Source: Alcanivorax sediminis (GTDB lineage Bacteria; Pseudomonadota; Gammaproteobacteria; Pseudomonadales; Alcanivoracaceae). Taken from it: DNA of 64,000 nucleotides. The notes under the pieces are model-generated. The model made no database searches. It had not been told where the DNA came from and saw only the letters and a list, made by a program, of their open reading frames with translations. Within the stretch, counting starts at the first letter, position 1, and each line of letters starts with the position of its first letter. The stretch covers positions 2,046,001 to 2,110,000 of the forward strand of contig NZ_WIRE01000001.1 in NCBI RefSeq assembly GCF_009601165.1, written 5' to 3'. The translations under genes and the position numbers were made by a program. Shown here in pieces: positions 52,368-61,267 of the stretch.

Positions 52368-53240
52368 TCAGCCTTCAACCTTGCGGATCTGGCCTGCCAA
52401 ATGGGGCTTGATGCCGTCTTTGGCCAGCAGCCGGAAGTCGCTTCCGCCTTTTACTTCGGTGTTCTCGAACTTCACGGTGGCCGGGATGAACATGGGCAGT
52501 TTGAACTGCACATCCACGGTGTACGCGGTATCCGGTAGCTGGTTTTGCAGCTCTGCCAGACAGCGGGCCTTGGACCACATGCCGTGGGCGATCTGGCGCT
52601 TGAAGCCAAACAGCTTGGCGGACAGCGGGTAAAGGTGAATCGGGTTGCGGTCACCGGAAACGGCGCCGTAGCGTCGGCCAGTGTCGCCTGGCACTTTCCA
52701 CTCAACCGTATTCACCGCGGGCTCGGGCTTCGGCGCTTCTTTCTTCTTGCTGCCGCCACCTCCGCCAGTACGGAAGAAGTTCACGGACTCGCTTTCCCAC
52801 ACCCGCTCACCGCCAGTACTGATGCTGGTGAAGATGGAAAACTCGTAGCCTTTATCTACCTTGGTCAGATTGCCCAGGTAGCACTTCACGTTCAGTTGCT
52901 CTTTTTCGCTGATCGGACGGTACTGGGTGATGCTGTTGCGAACATGAACCAGGCCCATGGCCGGGAACGGGAAGCCGTCGGTCATCATCAGTGCCATGTG
53001 CAGCGGGAAGGCGTGCATATGGGGGTAAGTCACTGGCAATTTGCCGTCCGCGGCGAAGCCACACACCTTGCGGTAGGCCGCCAGGTGCTTTTCGTCCAGC
53101 GCGACGTCATTCAGACGCAGTCCTACATCGGGCAGGGTCGGGTTCTTGCCCGGTTTGACGGTAGCGCGCAGCACGGCCTTGGCAAAATTAACGACCATGG
53201 GGGGCGGGTTGCGCAGTTCGCGGAAGGTGACCTCGCTCAT
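52368..53240 (-). CDS. MaoC-like (hot-dog) dehydratase/thioester protein
   Basis: 290 residues, double hot-dog. The first half runs LPDVGLRLNDVALDEKHLAAYRKVCGF...YPHMHAFPLHMALMM; the second half has GDTGRRYGAVSGDRNPIHLYPLSAKLFGFKRQIAHGMWSKARCLAEL, the hydratase-2 motif with Asp/His (DRNPIHL). The Gly/Lys-rich linker GGGGGSKKKEAPKPE joins the halves. Likely acts on acyl-CoA or acyl-ACP substrates in fatty acid metabolism. Confidence 0.88.
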   Translation of the reverse strand: MSEVTFRELRNPPPMVVNFAKAVLRATVKPGKNPTLPDVGLRLNDVALDEKHLAAYRKVCGFAADGKLPVTYPHMHAFPLHMALMMTDGFPFPAMGLVHVRNSITQYRPISEKEQLNVKCYLGNLTKVDKGYEFSIFTSISTGGERVWESESVNFFRTGGGGGSKKKEAPKPEPAVNTVEWKVPGDTGRRYGAVSGDRNPIHLYPLSAKLFGFKRQIAHGMWSKARCLAELQNQLPDTAYTVDVQFKLPMFIPATVKFENTEVKGGSDFRLLAKDGIKPHLAGQIRKVEG

Positions 53241-53392
53241 TACTTGTTCCTTTCACATTTCGTAGTGGACGAAAGTAGCGGCCAGACGTTGAAGTCTGAA
53301 TTGAAGGCAGTATAGAGCAGGGGAATAGGGCTGCTATTGGCCGTGCAGCCACGCTCCACGGCAGGGTAATCACATGGCTGGACTGCAGAGAG

Positions 53393-54043
53393 TCAGCTGG
53401 AGGACTTGTTGGATTTCCAGTGCGCAACACCAAGAAAGATCAGCCGTAGCTGCTTCTCGGCAGCGATCAGCACTTGCTGTTGGCCGAACTCATCGGTCTC
53501 TTCCAGCTCCAGCATTTCCTGGGTCAGGGCGGTGACGTTGTTTACCACCAGGGCGGCCATCATTTGCAGGTCTTCAGAGCTGAAATGGTTCAGGAAAGGA
53601 AAACGGGCCATGTCCATGGCCAGCTCATTGGTGAACATGCGGATTTCACGGCGGATGGCGTTGCGCATGGTGGGGGTGCCACCAAACAGCTCCTTGGCCA
53701 CGAACAGGAAATGGGCACGATTCTCGCGGACATAATTGAAGTAGGTCTCAATGGAACCGCGCAGCATGTTCTCGCCGGGGCTCTGCTCCTGGCGTACCTG
53801 GCGCATCATCTGGCGCAGGGTGCGGAAGGATTCATCCAGAAGAGTGAGGCCCAGGGCGCTCATGTCGGGGAAGTGACGATAAAAGGCGGTGGGTACCACG
53901 CCTGCCCGCTTGGTGACTTCACGCAGGCTGAGGCTGGAGAAGGGGGCCTTCTTGACCACCAGATCCAGCGCTGCCGCCATCAATGCCTCGCGGGTTTGCC
54001 CCCGTTTTGGCTTGCGGGTTTTGCTGGTGGCTTCTCTGGTCAT
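53393..54043 (-). CDS. desT: TetR family regulator, FabR/DesT-like
   Basis: 216 residues. The HTH lies in FSSLSLREVTKRAGVVPTAFYRHFPDMSALGLTLLDESFRTLRQMM, very close to FabR/DesT, which sense saturated versus unsaturated acyl-CoA. It diverges from the desC-desB-like genes and the intergenic region holds half-site-like GTGAACA elements, so it most likely represses them when unsaturated acyl-CoA is high. Confidence 0.88.
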   Translation of the reverse strand: MTREATSKTRKPKRGQTREALMAAALDLVVKKAPFSSLSLREVTKRAGVVPTAFYRHFPDMSALGLTLLDESFRTLRQMMRQVRQEQSPGENMLRGSIETYFNYVRENRAHFLFVAKELFGGTPTMRNAIRREIRMFTNELAMDMARFPFLNHFSSEDLQMMAALVVNNVTALTQEMLELEETDEFGQQQVLIAAEKQLRLIFLGVAHWKSNKSSS

Positions 54044-54156
54044 GTAGGCGATTCTCCAAAAATACGCCGTAAATTCTCTCTTTTGTCAGCCGGTGATGCA
54101 ACAAATTCCTGAGACGCACTTGTAACCACATGAAAATGAAGGGCTTTATTTTTATA

Positions 54157-54213
54157 GTGAACAAGTGTTGACAAAAAAGTCGGTTCGAATAAAAATGAGC
54201 ACACCTGTTCACT
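54157..54213. promoter_or_regulatory. Putative DesT-type operator region
   Basis: GTGAACAAGTGTTGAC at 54157-54172 is an imperfect palindrome (GTGAACA, AG, TGTTGAC) between desT and desC; a TGTTCACT half-site at 54206-54213 gives a second GTGAACA in inverse sense. Both lie within 75 bases of the desC ATG, a good position for repressor binding. Confidence 0.6.
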
Positions 54214-54228
54214 TTAAGGGATTATCCC

Positions 54229-55353
54229 ATGAGCGCAACAACTTCGACTCCTAGACGTTTTCAGCAGGGCCTGAATAGCCTGCTGCAGTCCCGTGTTGCC
54301 GAGGTGCTTGGCTACCCGCACGGCGTAGACCGTTACCTGGAAGTGTTTAACCCGCTGTGGTCCGTAAAGGAAGTACGCGCCAAAGTGGAAAACGTTCAGC
54401 ACCTTACTGCTGACAGCGTCACGCTGACGCTGAAGCCGAATAGCAACTGGCAGGGCTTTGTCCCTGGCCAGTTTGTGCAGCTGACTGTCAGCATCAATGG
54501 CAAGCTTCACACCCGTTGTTACTCTCCGGCCAACTCCTTGCATCGTGAAGACGGCACAATTGAGTTGACCGCCAAGGCCCATGCTGACGGCTTTGTTTCC
54601 CGATATCTGCGTGACTGCGTACGAGTTGGTGATGTGGTGACCCTGTCACAGGCCGGCGGTGAGTTTGCCCTGCCGGAACAGCGTCCCGAGCGTGTTTTGC
54701 TGATCAGTGGTGGTAGTGGTATCACCCCGGTGATGTCCATGCTGCGCACCCTGTGTGATGAAGGTTTCAAGGGCGAGATCACCTTCCTGCATTACGCCAA
54801 CCGTGCGCAAGACATGATCTATGCTGAGGAAGTCGCTGACATCGCCGCTCGATTTGGCAATGTCACCCTGCTGCGCGCTTTCGCTGACGAGCAGGAAGGC
54901 GGCGAGCTGAGCGGCCTGTTTTCTAGTGAACATCTGTTCAATTCTGTCCCGGATTTTGCACAGGCAACGACTTTTCTGTGTGGGCCGCCGCCGATGATGG
55001 CTGCCGTCGAGAAGGTCTGGGAAGAGCAGGGTATTACGGATCAGCTTCACAAGGAGCAGTTCACCCTCGCTACTGCGGCTGTAGATGACGGCGAGTCTGC
55101 GGAAGGCGAAGTGCGCTTTGTACGCAGCGAAGCCCAGGTGACCAATGATGGCAAGACTTTGCTCGAGCAGGCAGAAGCGGCCGGTCTGAATCCGCAATCT
55201 GGCTGTCGTATGGGCATTTGCTACAGCTGCACCTGCAAGAAGACCGCCGGCAAGGTCAGGGACCTGCGAACCGGCGTGATCAGCAGCGGCGATGAAGAAG
55301 ACATTCAACTTTGCGTCAGCGTGCCGGTAGGCACGGTGGCCCTCGACATCTAA
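54229..55353 (+). CDS. desC: Flavodoxin-reductase-type oxidoreductase with 2Fe-2S domain (DesC-like)
   Basis: 374 residues. FAD-binding region (PGQFVQLTV...RCYSPANS), NAD-binding ISGGSGITPVMSMLRT and FLCGPPPMMAAVEKV, then a C-terminal plant-type ferredoxin with ligands C-x4-C-x2-C (SGCRMGICYSC) and a later LCVSVP Cys. It passes electrons from NAD(P)H to the desaturase encoded next. The stop is 18 bases before that gene's ATG; co-transcription is likely. Confidence 0.9.
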   Translation: MSATTSTPRRFQQGLNSLLQSRVAEVLGYPHGVDRYLEVFNPLWSVKEVRAKVENVQHLTADSVTLTLKPNSNWQGFVPGQFVQLTVSINGKLHTRCYSPANSLHREDGTIELTAKAHADGFVSRYLRDCVRVGDVVTLSQAGGEFALPEQRPERVLLISGGSGITPVMSMLRTLCDEGFKGEITFLHYANRAQDMIYAEEVADIAARFGNVTLLRAFADEQEGGELSGLFSSEHLFNSVPDFAQATTFLCGPPPMMAAVEKVWEEQGITDQLHKEQFTLATAAVDDGESAEGEVRFVRSEAQVTNDGKTLLEQAEAAGLNPQSGCRMGICYSCTCKKTAGKVRDLRTGVISSGDEEDIQLCVSVPVGTVALDI

Positions 55354-55371
55354 AGGATAGGAGTCAGCACC

Positions 55372-56514
55372 ATGAGTATTTACCGTAATCTGACCCCCGA
55401 ACAGATCGAATCTATTGGCCAGGAGCTGGATGCCATCCGCAACCGCGAGATCGCAGACCTGGGTGAAAAAGACGAGAAGTACATTCGCACCCTGATCAAG
55501 CGTCAGCGTCAGCTCGAAGTGGCTGGCCGAGGCTTGCTCATGGCAGGTTTCCTGCCACCGGCGTGGTTGGCGGGTGTGGCGTGTCTGTCCGCTGCCAAGA
55601 TTCTCGACAACATGGAAATTGGCCACAACGTCATGCATGGCCAGTACGACTGGATGGGCGACAAGAAAATCAGCTCACAGCAGTTTGACTGGGATAACAC
55701 CTGTACCAATACCGCGTGGAAGCAGACTCATAACTTCGAGCATCATACTTTTACCAATGTGCTCGATAAGGACCACGATATTGGTTACGGCATACTGCGC
55801 ATGTCTGAAGAGCAGGAATGGGAGCCTCGTTTCCTTCTCAACCCGATTCAGGCCGCCATTCTGGCCACTTTCTTCCAGCATTTTGTAGCAATTCAGAGCC
55901 TCAAGCTTGAGGACTACCTGATCTACAAGACCAAAACCAAGGAAGAACTGAAGGAAGAGTTCAAGCCTACCTGGAAGAAGATGCGCAAGCAGCTGGTGAA
56001 GGATTACCTGCTGTTCCCGGCACTGGCAGGCCCGTTTGCTCCGTTTGTGTTCGCCGGTAATGTGACGGCCAACCTGGCGCGTAACCTGTGGTCATCCCAG
56101 GTGATCTTTAACGGTCACTTCCCTGAAGAAGTGGAGCAGTTCCCGGAATCCGTGTTGGAAAACGAGACCCGTGGTCACTGGTATGTACGCCAGATGCTGG
56201 GTTCAGCCAACTTCGAAGGTGGCCGCCTGATGCACATCATGAGCGGTAATCTGAGTTTCCAGATCGAGCATCACCTGTTCCCCGATATCCCGGCGCATCG
56301 TTACGCGAACATTTCGCCAGAGGTGAAGGCGATCTGTGAAAAGTATGGCCTGCCTTATAACACGGGTTCTTTCTTGCGCCAGTCTGCGAGTGTGTGGAAG
56401 CGAATCTTCAAGCTTTCCCTGCCCGGTAAAGGTGGCGCCAACAAGAAAGGGTTGCGCGGAAAAGTTGTGTCTCTGATCTCTGAATCCAAATCAGAAGCAC
56501 GTCAGGCCGCGTGA
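55372..56514 (+). CDS. desB: Membrane fatty acyl desaturase (DesB-like)
   Basis: 380 residues. Three histidine boxes: HNVMHG, HNFEHHTF and QIEHHLFPDIPAHRY, plus several membrane segments. In Pseudomonas, DesB with DesC and DesT forms the inducible acyl-CoA delta-9 desaturase. The order and orientation here are the same, so it likely adds double bonds to exogenous saturated chains. Confidence 0.93.
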   Translation: MSIYRNLTPEQIESIGQELDAIRNREIADLGEKDEKYIRTLIKRQRQLEVAGRGLLMAGFLPPAWLAGVACLSAAKILDNMEIGHNVMHGQYDWMGDKKISSQQFDWDNTCTNTAWKQTHNFEHHTFTNVLDKDHDIGYGILRMSEEQEWEPRFLLNPIQAAILATFFQHFVAIQSLKLEDYLIYKTKTKEELKEEFKPTWKKMRKQLVKDYLLFPALAGPFAPFVFAGNVTANLARNLWSSQVIFNGHFPEEVEQFPESVLENETRGHWYVRQMLGSANFEGGRLMHIMSGNLSFQIEHHLFPDIPAHRYANISPEVKAICEKYGLPYNTGSFLRQSASVWKRIFKLSLPGKGGANKKGLRGKVVSLISESKSEARQAA

Positions 56515-56582
56515 CCTGCCAGTCAGCACCCCCGAGCACCCGGTAGCGGCCGGTTAGCTGGTTCCGGCCCTGCCATCCTTAT

Positions 56583-56617
56583 GCTACTCTCGATCCATTC
56601 GAGAGTAGCTTTTTTTA
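56583..56617 (+). terminator. Intrinsic terminator after desB
   Basis: GCTACTCTCGA, loop TCCAT, TCGAGAGTAGC, then seven T: an 11-bp stem and U-run. Ends the desC-desB transcript before the AraC gene. Confidence 0.92.
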
Positions 56618-56685
56618 TTTGGAAACCGGTGCTTTGCGGTTCGTCGTGGCATGATCCGGTTTTCCTGAGGGGAACAGGCGAACGC

Positions 56686-57702
56686 ATGGCAGAAATGACG
56701 GATTCCGGTGTGCTGTTACGCATGGCCTATAAAGCCATGGTCAACGCCGGTATTGATGCCGATGCCGTTTTGGCAGAAGTAGGGCTCGACAAATCGATTC
56801 TTCAGGTGCCGGATCTGCGCACCCCCCACGATGCTCAGGAGTGGTTCTGGCAGGCACTGGAAAAGGTGTCTGGCGATGAGCTCATCGGGCTGCATCTGGG
56901 TGAACATATTCCTGTTTATAAAGGCCAGGTGCTTGAGTACCTGTTCCTTTCCAGTCCAACCTTCGGGGAGGGCATCAAGCGGGCTCTGGATTACCAGCGC
57001 TTGCTTTCGGATGCCGCTCAGGGTGAATTGTTTGAAGAGGGGGAGCGTGTCTTCCTCAAGCAAATGATCTGGAGCAAGCGGCTCAGTCATCTTAACGAAT
57101 GCATGATGATGGGAATCATCAAGTTTTTCCGCTTCGTGACGGATGGGGCGTTCGAGCCACTGGAAATCCATTTCGGTCATTCGCCGCACGCCAATCTCAG
57201 CGAATACCAACGGCTGTTCGATTGCAGCGTGAAGTTCGACATGCCCAGTGTGGGCATGTATTTCGATGCCAATGTCATGAGCCTGCCCTCCGCGCACCAT
57301 GAGCCGGAGCTGCTGCAGCTCCATGAGCAGTTGGCCAGCGAGCAGGTGGCACGACTGGAGAAGCAGGATCTGGTCGCCCAGGTGAATCGTCTGATTGGCG
57401 AGTTACTGGAATCCGGGCACGCCAACCTGGAAGAAGTGGCGGAGCGGTTGGGCATCAAGGCGCGTCAGTTACGCACCCGTCTTGCCGATGCCGGAACCAA
57501 CTTCAATCAGCTGGTGGCGGATTACCGCTGTCGCCTGGCCAAACGTCTGCTGGCGGGGACTGACGAATCCATCGACGAGATCGTTTATCTTACCGGCTTT
57601 TCCGAGCCCTCTACCTTTTATCGCGCGTTTAAACGCTGGGTAGGGATGACCCCGATAGAGTATCGCAAGCTGAAAGCGGAAGAAGACGCGGCAGCTGGCT
57701 AA
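56686..57702 (+). CDS. AraC family transcriptional regulator
   Basis: About 338 residues. The N-terminal arabinose-binding-like domain (PF12625 type) includes GIDADAVLAEVGLDKSILQVPDLRTP; the C-terminal double HTH includes LEEVAERLGIKARQLRTRLADAG and IDEIVYLTGFSEPSTFYRAFKRWVGMTPIEYR. The target is unknown; similar regulators control fatty acid or alkane genes. The ATG at 56686 lies after GAGGGGA; the ATG 35 codons upstream lies in the desB terminator. Confidence 0.85.
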   Translation: MAEMTDSGVLLRMAYKAMVNAGIDADAVLAEVGLDKSILQVPDLRTPHDAQEWFWQALEKVSGDELIGLHLGEHIPVYKGQVLEYLFLSSPTFGEGIKRALDYQRLLSDAAQGELFEEGERVFLKQMIWSKRLSHLNECMMMGIIKFFRFVTDGAFEPLEIHFGHSPHANLSEYQRLFDCSVKFDMPSVGMYFDANVMSLPSAHHEPELLQLHEQLASEQVARLEKQDLVAQVNRLIGELLESGHANLEEVAERLGIKARQLRTRLADAGTNFNQLVADYRCRLAKRLLAGTDESIDEIVYLTGFSEPSTFYRAFKRWVGMTPIEYRKLKAEEDAAAG

Positions 57703-57809
57703 CCCCGCTGGCCGTTTTCGGCTCAAAATTTGCTAAGGCTAAAGGGCGCACTCAGCGCCTTTTTGCTGTTCGGCATCCTGAGGGAAACCGTCTTTCACTG
57801 GAGATATGC

Positions 57810-58091
57810 TTGAAAACATTGATGAGAAAAATCTGCTCACCGATCCTCGATTTGTTTGAGGGGGGCGATGACCATGGTTTCGTCTATCGGCCATCCTACC
57901 GAAAGATTCTTGTGGCAGTGGCGATCCTGTTCCTGATATTGGCGTCAGGCTCACTGGCAATGACGTTGTCCTCAGGATTGATGGGTGGCCTGATTCCTAC
58001 CCTGTTCTTTGGTGGTGCGGGGCTGGTGTGCGTCATCGTTGCGTGGCTGGGAAGCGATCAGGCGGTAGCCAGGATCTGGAAGAATCGTTGA
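57810..58091 (+). CDS. Small two-helix membrane protein
   Basis: 93 residues. Two hydrophobic segments (about 33-55 and 57-80), N-terminal MKTLMRKICSPILDLFEGGDDHGFVYRPSYRK. No family recognised. The start is TTG at 57810, with GGAG 7 bases upstream; a following ATG (codon 5) has no site of its own. Confidence 0.7.
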   Translation: MKTLMRKICSPILDLFEGGDDHGFVYRPSYRKILVAVAILFLILASGSLAMTLSSGLMGGLIPTLFFGGAGLVCVIVAWLGSDQAVARIWKNR

Positions 58092-58168
58092 GCCGCCAGC
58101 GATGCATGGCAATACCGGACAGAAGTGATACCCATGCATTGCACGAGTGTGCCGCCAAGCGGCCATAA

Positions 58169-58195
58169 AAAAAGCCCCGCATTAGCGGGGCTTTT
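58169..58195 (-). terminator. Terminator after tRNA-Ser
   Basis: AAAAGCCCCGC, ATTA, GCGGGGCTTTT with an extra A-run on the plus strand left side, giving a T-run on the minus strand directly past the tRNA. Confidence 0.9.
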
Positions 58196-58200
58196 CGTAT

Positions 58201-58288
58201 TGGCGGTGAGGGAGGGATTCGAACCCTCGATACGTTTCCGTATACACACTTTCCAGGCGTGCTCCTTCGGCCACTCGGACACCTCACC
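58201..58288 (-). tRNA. tRNA-Ser (anticodon GGA)
   Basis: An 88-base molecule on the minus strand including encoded 3' CCA. Acceptor GGTGAGG pairs with CCTCACC, discriminator G, long variable arm (TGTGTATACGGAAACGTATC), anticodon loop CCTGGAAAG giving anticodon GGA, and T-loop GGTTCGAATCC. All features fit a class II serine tRNA. Confidence 0.97.
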
Positions 58289-58464
58289 TTAAAACGGGTT
58301 TCACTGCGGGCAGTGATGGAGCAAGCCTGTGGGCCGAATGCTTGCTCACTATTGAGGGCGCGTAGAGTACCGGAGGGTGGGGGTGCTGGCAAGTGTTGCT
58401 GTTACGGTTGCTCAGGGTTTGACCAATACAGGGCCCGGGAGCCTCGCCGGGGTTGCTGGCAGGC

Positions 58465-58902
58465 TCAGGTTCTCGCCAGATAAGCGCCGTCGAACTCGCA
58501 GACGGTCTTGCCGTCATCGCCACAGCCGATGGCACGGATACGAAGGGAGGCCTTGCCGCGGGCCCCCAGTCGCTCTTCAAAGCGCTGTCGTTGCTCGGTA
58601 GTGACGGTGATGCGCAGATCGGTGTCCAGAGGCAGGGTGTACTTGAGCTGTGTCTCCACGGCGACCACATCGGCGGGGTGGCCGCACTGATGACTCAGCA
58701 GTGTTGTCAGGCTCCAGCCTGCCAGGGTGAGCAGGGCCGACTGACTGCCGGCAAAGAAGGTACCCTTATCGTTGTGGTTTGGTCCGAGGGGAGCGATGAC
58801 AGTGAGGCTGTCTCCATCAAAGCGGGCAAACTGGAAGTGCAGATGCCGAGTAAGCGGGATGGCTTCGCGGACCTGCTCGGCCAGGGTTTCCAGATTGATC
58901 AT
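58465..58902 (-). CDS. YiiD C-terminal-type (hot-dog) thioesterase
   Basis: 145 residues. PLGPNHNDKGTFFAGSQSALLTLAGWSLT carries the family's NxxxTxFxGS pattern with Asn/Asp; then VAVETQLKYTLPLDTDLRITVT. The fold is a single hot-dog, here without the N-terminal GNAT part that E. coli YiiD carries. Substrate unknown. Overlaps the nitroreductase gene by four bases (ATGA), so they are coupled. Confidence 0.82.
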   Translation of the reverse strand: MINLETLAEQVREAIPLTRHLHFQFARFDGDSLTVIAPLGPNHNDKGTFFAGSQSALLTLAGWSLTTLLSHQCGHPADVVAVETQLKYTLPLDTDLRITVTTEQRQRFEERLGARGKASLRIRAIGCGDDGKTVCEFDGAYLART

Positions 58903-59456
58903 GGCAGCTCGCGGACAAAGTCAGCCGGCGACTCGTCAGGCAGGCTTTTCAGGCTGCTGGCAGGGGTGCCAAGGTATAGATAGGCAATGACTTGATCCTT
59001 GGAGGCAAAACCCAGCATGCCTTTGGCCAGATCGGAGTTGGCCATGGCTCCGGTACGCCACATGGCGCCAATGCCCAGTTCGTAGGCTGCCAGCATCATG
59101 TTCTGAACCGACGCGCCCACGGCCAGCATCTGTTCCCAGGCCGGAATTTTGTGATTTTCGGTAATCTCCGCTACCGCGACAATGATGGTGGGTGCGCGGA
59201 ACGCCTTGTTGCGGGCGTTCTCACGGGTGCGCTGATCTGCCTCCGGCTGTTCTTCAAGCAGCTGGGCTTCCATGATATCGGCAAGACGCTCACGCTGGTC
59301 ACCACGCAATACAATAAAGCGCCACGGCCGCAGCAGGCCATGATCCGGCGCCCGGATGGCGGCGCGCAGCAGCAGGTCGAGTTGCTCATCGCTGGGGCCG
59401 GGTTCCTGCAGTCTGGGGCTGGAGACGCGGGTGGTAAGGGCGGTGATGGTGTCCAT
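58899..59456 (-). CDS. Nitroreductase family protein, YdjA-like
   Basis: 185 residues. TTRVSSPRLQEPGPSDEQLDLLLRAAIRAPDHGLLRPWRFIVLRG is the YdjA-type N terminus, with KIPAWEQMLAVGASVQNMMLAAYELGIGAMWRTGAMA following. FMN enzyme, substrate unknown. Its stop overlaps the thioesterase start. Confidence 0.9.
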   Translation of the reverse strand: MDTITALTTRVSSPRLQEPGPSDEQLDLLLRAAIRAPDHGLLRPWRFIVLRGDQRERLADIMEAQLLEEQPEADQRTRENARNKAFRAPTIIVAVAEITENHKIPAWEQMLAVGASVQNMMLAAYELGIGAMWRTGAMANSDLAKGMLGFASKDQVIAYLYLGTPASSLKSLPDESPADFVRELP

Positions 59457-59612
59457 TCAAGGCTCCTGTAACGTGGCGGCAATGGTAGCTTGAATTGCAA
59501 ATGAGTCCCACCCGCCACATTCCGAGGCAAATTCGCTCGCGTCTGTCAGGCCAGTCTTTTTTCTTAGATGGGAAAACGCTAAGCTTCGCAAAAATCCCGT
59601 GAATCGGTTCAC

Positions 59613-61160
59613 ATGACCTCCACGTCCAAAAAGAAAGCTCGCCGGCCGCTGATCGGTCCTATGGAGCGGGCACGCCGACAGGCCAACTATATTCGTCTGC
59701 TTGCCTTCCTGGTGGCGGTGATGATGTTGATCGTGGGTCTGAAACTGGGGCTCTATCCGGAAATCTATCTGCTGGGCGTGGCTGGCCTGCTTGCCTACCC
59801 ACTGATTGCCCAGACCATTCTGGTGATTGCCAACCGCAGAGATATTCGAGAAAAGGCCGCTCACCAGTTCCTGATGCAACTGGATGCCATGCTGATTGGC
59901 ATGACCTGTGCGCTATTACACTTCGCCCTGGTCCCTTCGCTGGTGCTGCTGATCATCGTCCATGCCAATGCCGTCACTAGTGGCGGTCTCAAGCCCTGGC
60001 TCCTGAACCAGCTCATGACCACCATTGGCGCCGTTGTCATGGGGGCCATCCTCGGCTTTGCCTATATCCCCTTGGGCGAACCGGTTCCAGTGGTGATGAT
60101 CGTGGTATCGCTGCTGGGCCTGGGAATTTATGTGGGGGCGTCCTCTGCCTTTGCGCATTACCAGGCCCGATACCTCCGCGAGGCTCAGGAACTGGTACGC
60201 CGCCAGCAGCAACAGGCGGTGGAATTGTCCCGCAAGCTGGCCAAGTACCTTCCTCCCCAGATCTGGGGCTCCATCTTTTCCGGCAAGCGGGATGCCAAAC
60301 TGGAAACCCGCCGCAAGCGGCTCACGGTTTTTTTCTCTGATATCAAGGGCTTCAGTGCCATCTCCGAAGAGCTGCCGCTGGAGACGTTGACCAGCATGCT
60401 CAATACCTACCTTAGCGAGATGACCCGGATTGCGTTGCGTCACGGCGGTACCATCGACAAGTTCATCGGGGATGCGGTGATGGTGTTCTTCGGTGACCCC
60501 AATAGTGAAGGGGCCATCGAGGATGCCTACCGGTGTGTGTTGATGGGTATCGAGATGCAGGAGCAGATGAAGCTGTTGCGCCAGCGCTGGAAGCGGGAAG
60601 GGATTGAGCACAAGCTGGAAATCCGTATCGGTATCAACACCGGGTACGTGACGGTGGGGAATTTTGGTACCGATTCACGAATGGACTACACCATCCTCGG
60701 TACCGATGTGAACCTGGCCAGCCGACTGGAGTCTGCCTGCCGACCCGGTGGGGTGCTGATTTCCGAGGCAACTCAGGAGTTGGTCAAAGACCGAATCCAG
60801 TGTCGCAATATGGGCGATATCCAGGTAAAGGGTTTCAACCGCCCGATCCCGGTGTTTGAGGCGATGGGTGCGAAGAAGGATAGCGGCGCCAAGAACCGCT
60901 ATGTGTCCGCCCAGACTGCAGGTTTTGGCATTCACCTGGATGTGGAACGTGTCCGTAATTTCGACAAGAACACCATCCTCAAGACACTGGCCCGTTCAGC
61001 CACCGAACTGAAGAAGGACAGTGCCGTTTCCGTGGATTATGAAGCGGAAGGTTTCAGCCTGCATGTGGACAGTGGCGCCATCAAGAAACGCGAACGTGAC
61101 CGCATCATTAACATGATGGGGCAGGCAGCCAAGAGAGTTCAGACGCAGGTGCGGGTTTAA
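59613..61160 (+). CDS. Membrane-bound class III adenylate/guanylate cyclase
   Basis: 515 residues. The N-terminal region has about six hydrophobic helices (residues 25-180), then a helical linker (AQELVRRQQQQAVELSRKLAKYLPPQIW). The cyclase domain (about 235-425) has metal-binding Asp in FFSDIKGFSA and GDAVMVFFGDP, and a nucleotide-binding GTIDKFIGDA context. A C-terminal region of about 90 residues (VRNFDKNTILKTLARSATELKKDSAVSVDYEAEGFSLHVDS) is not recognised. Probably makes cAMP. Confidence 0.88.
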   Translation: MTSTSKKKARRPLIGPMERARRQANYIRLLAFLVAVMMLIVGLKLGLYPEIYLLGVAGLLAYPLIAQTILVIANRRDIREKAAHQFLMQLDAMLIGMTCALLHFALVPSLVLLIIVHANAVTSGGLKPWLLNQLMTTIGAVVMGAILGFAYIPLGEPVPVVMIVVSLLGLGIYVGASSAFAHYQARYLREAQELVRRQQQQAVELSRKLAKYLPPQIWGSIFSGKRDAKLETRRKRLTVFFSDIKGFSAISEELPLETLTSMLNTYLSEMTRIALRHGGTIDKFIGDAVMVFFGDPNSEGAIEDAYRCVLMGIEMQEQMKLLRQRWKREGIEHKLEIRIGINTGYVTVGNFGTDSRMDYTILGTDVNLASRLESACRPGGVLISEATQELVKDRIQCRNMGDIQVKGFNRPIPVFEAMGAKKDSGAKNRYVSAQTAGFGIHLDVERVRNFDKNTILKTLARSATELKKDSAVSVDYEAEGFSLHVDSGAIKKRERDRIINMMGQAAKRVQTQVRV

Positions 61161-61167
61161 AATCAGA

Positions 61168-61262
61168 AGCGAGTTTCGAGTAACGAGTTTCGAAGAGCAA
61201 AACAGGGATCACTTTGCCATGGTTTTAATTGTCTTTCGAAACTCGTTACCCGTACCTCGCCA
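61168..61262. repeat. TTTCGAGT inverted repeat between convergent genes
   Basis: AGCGAGTTTCGAGTAACGAG and its inverse ACTCGTTACCCGTACCTCG flank about 50 bases. A sixth copy in the window of the family found at 9902, 26885, 27150, 32421 and 32763. Confidence 0.75.
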
Positions 61263-61267
61263 CTGAA

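Noticed and set aside
58284..58670. 128-codon minus-strand frame beside tRNA-Ser
   Set aside because: Starts inside the thioesterase gene in another frame and ends at the tRNA edge; no support.
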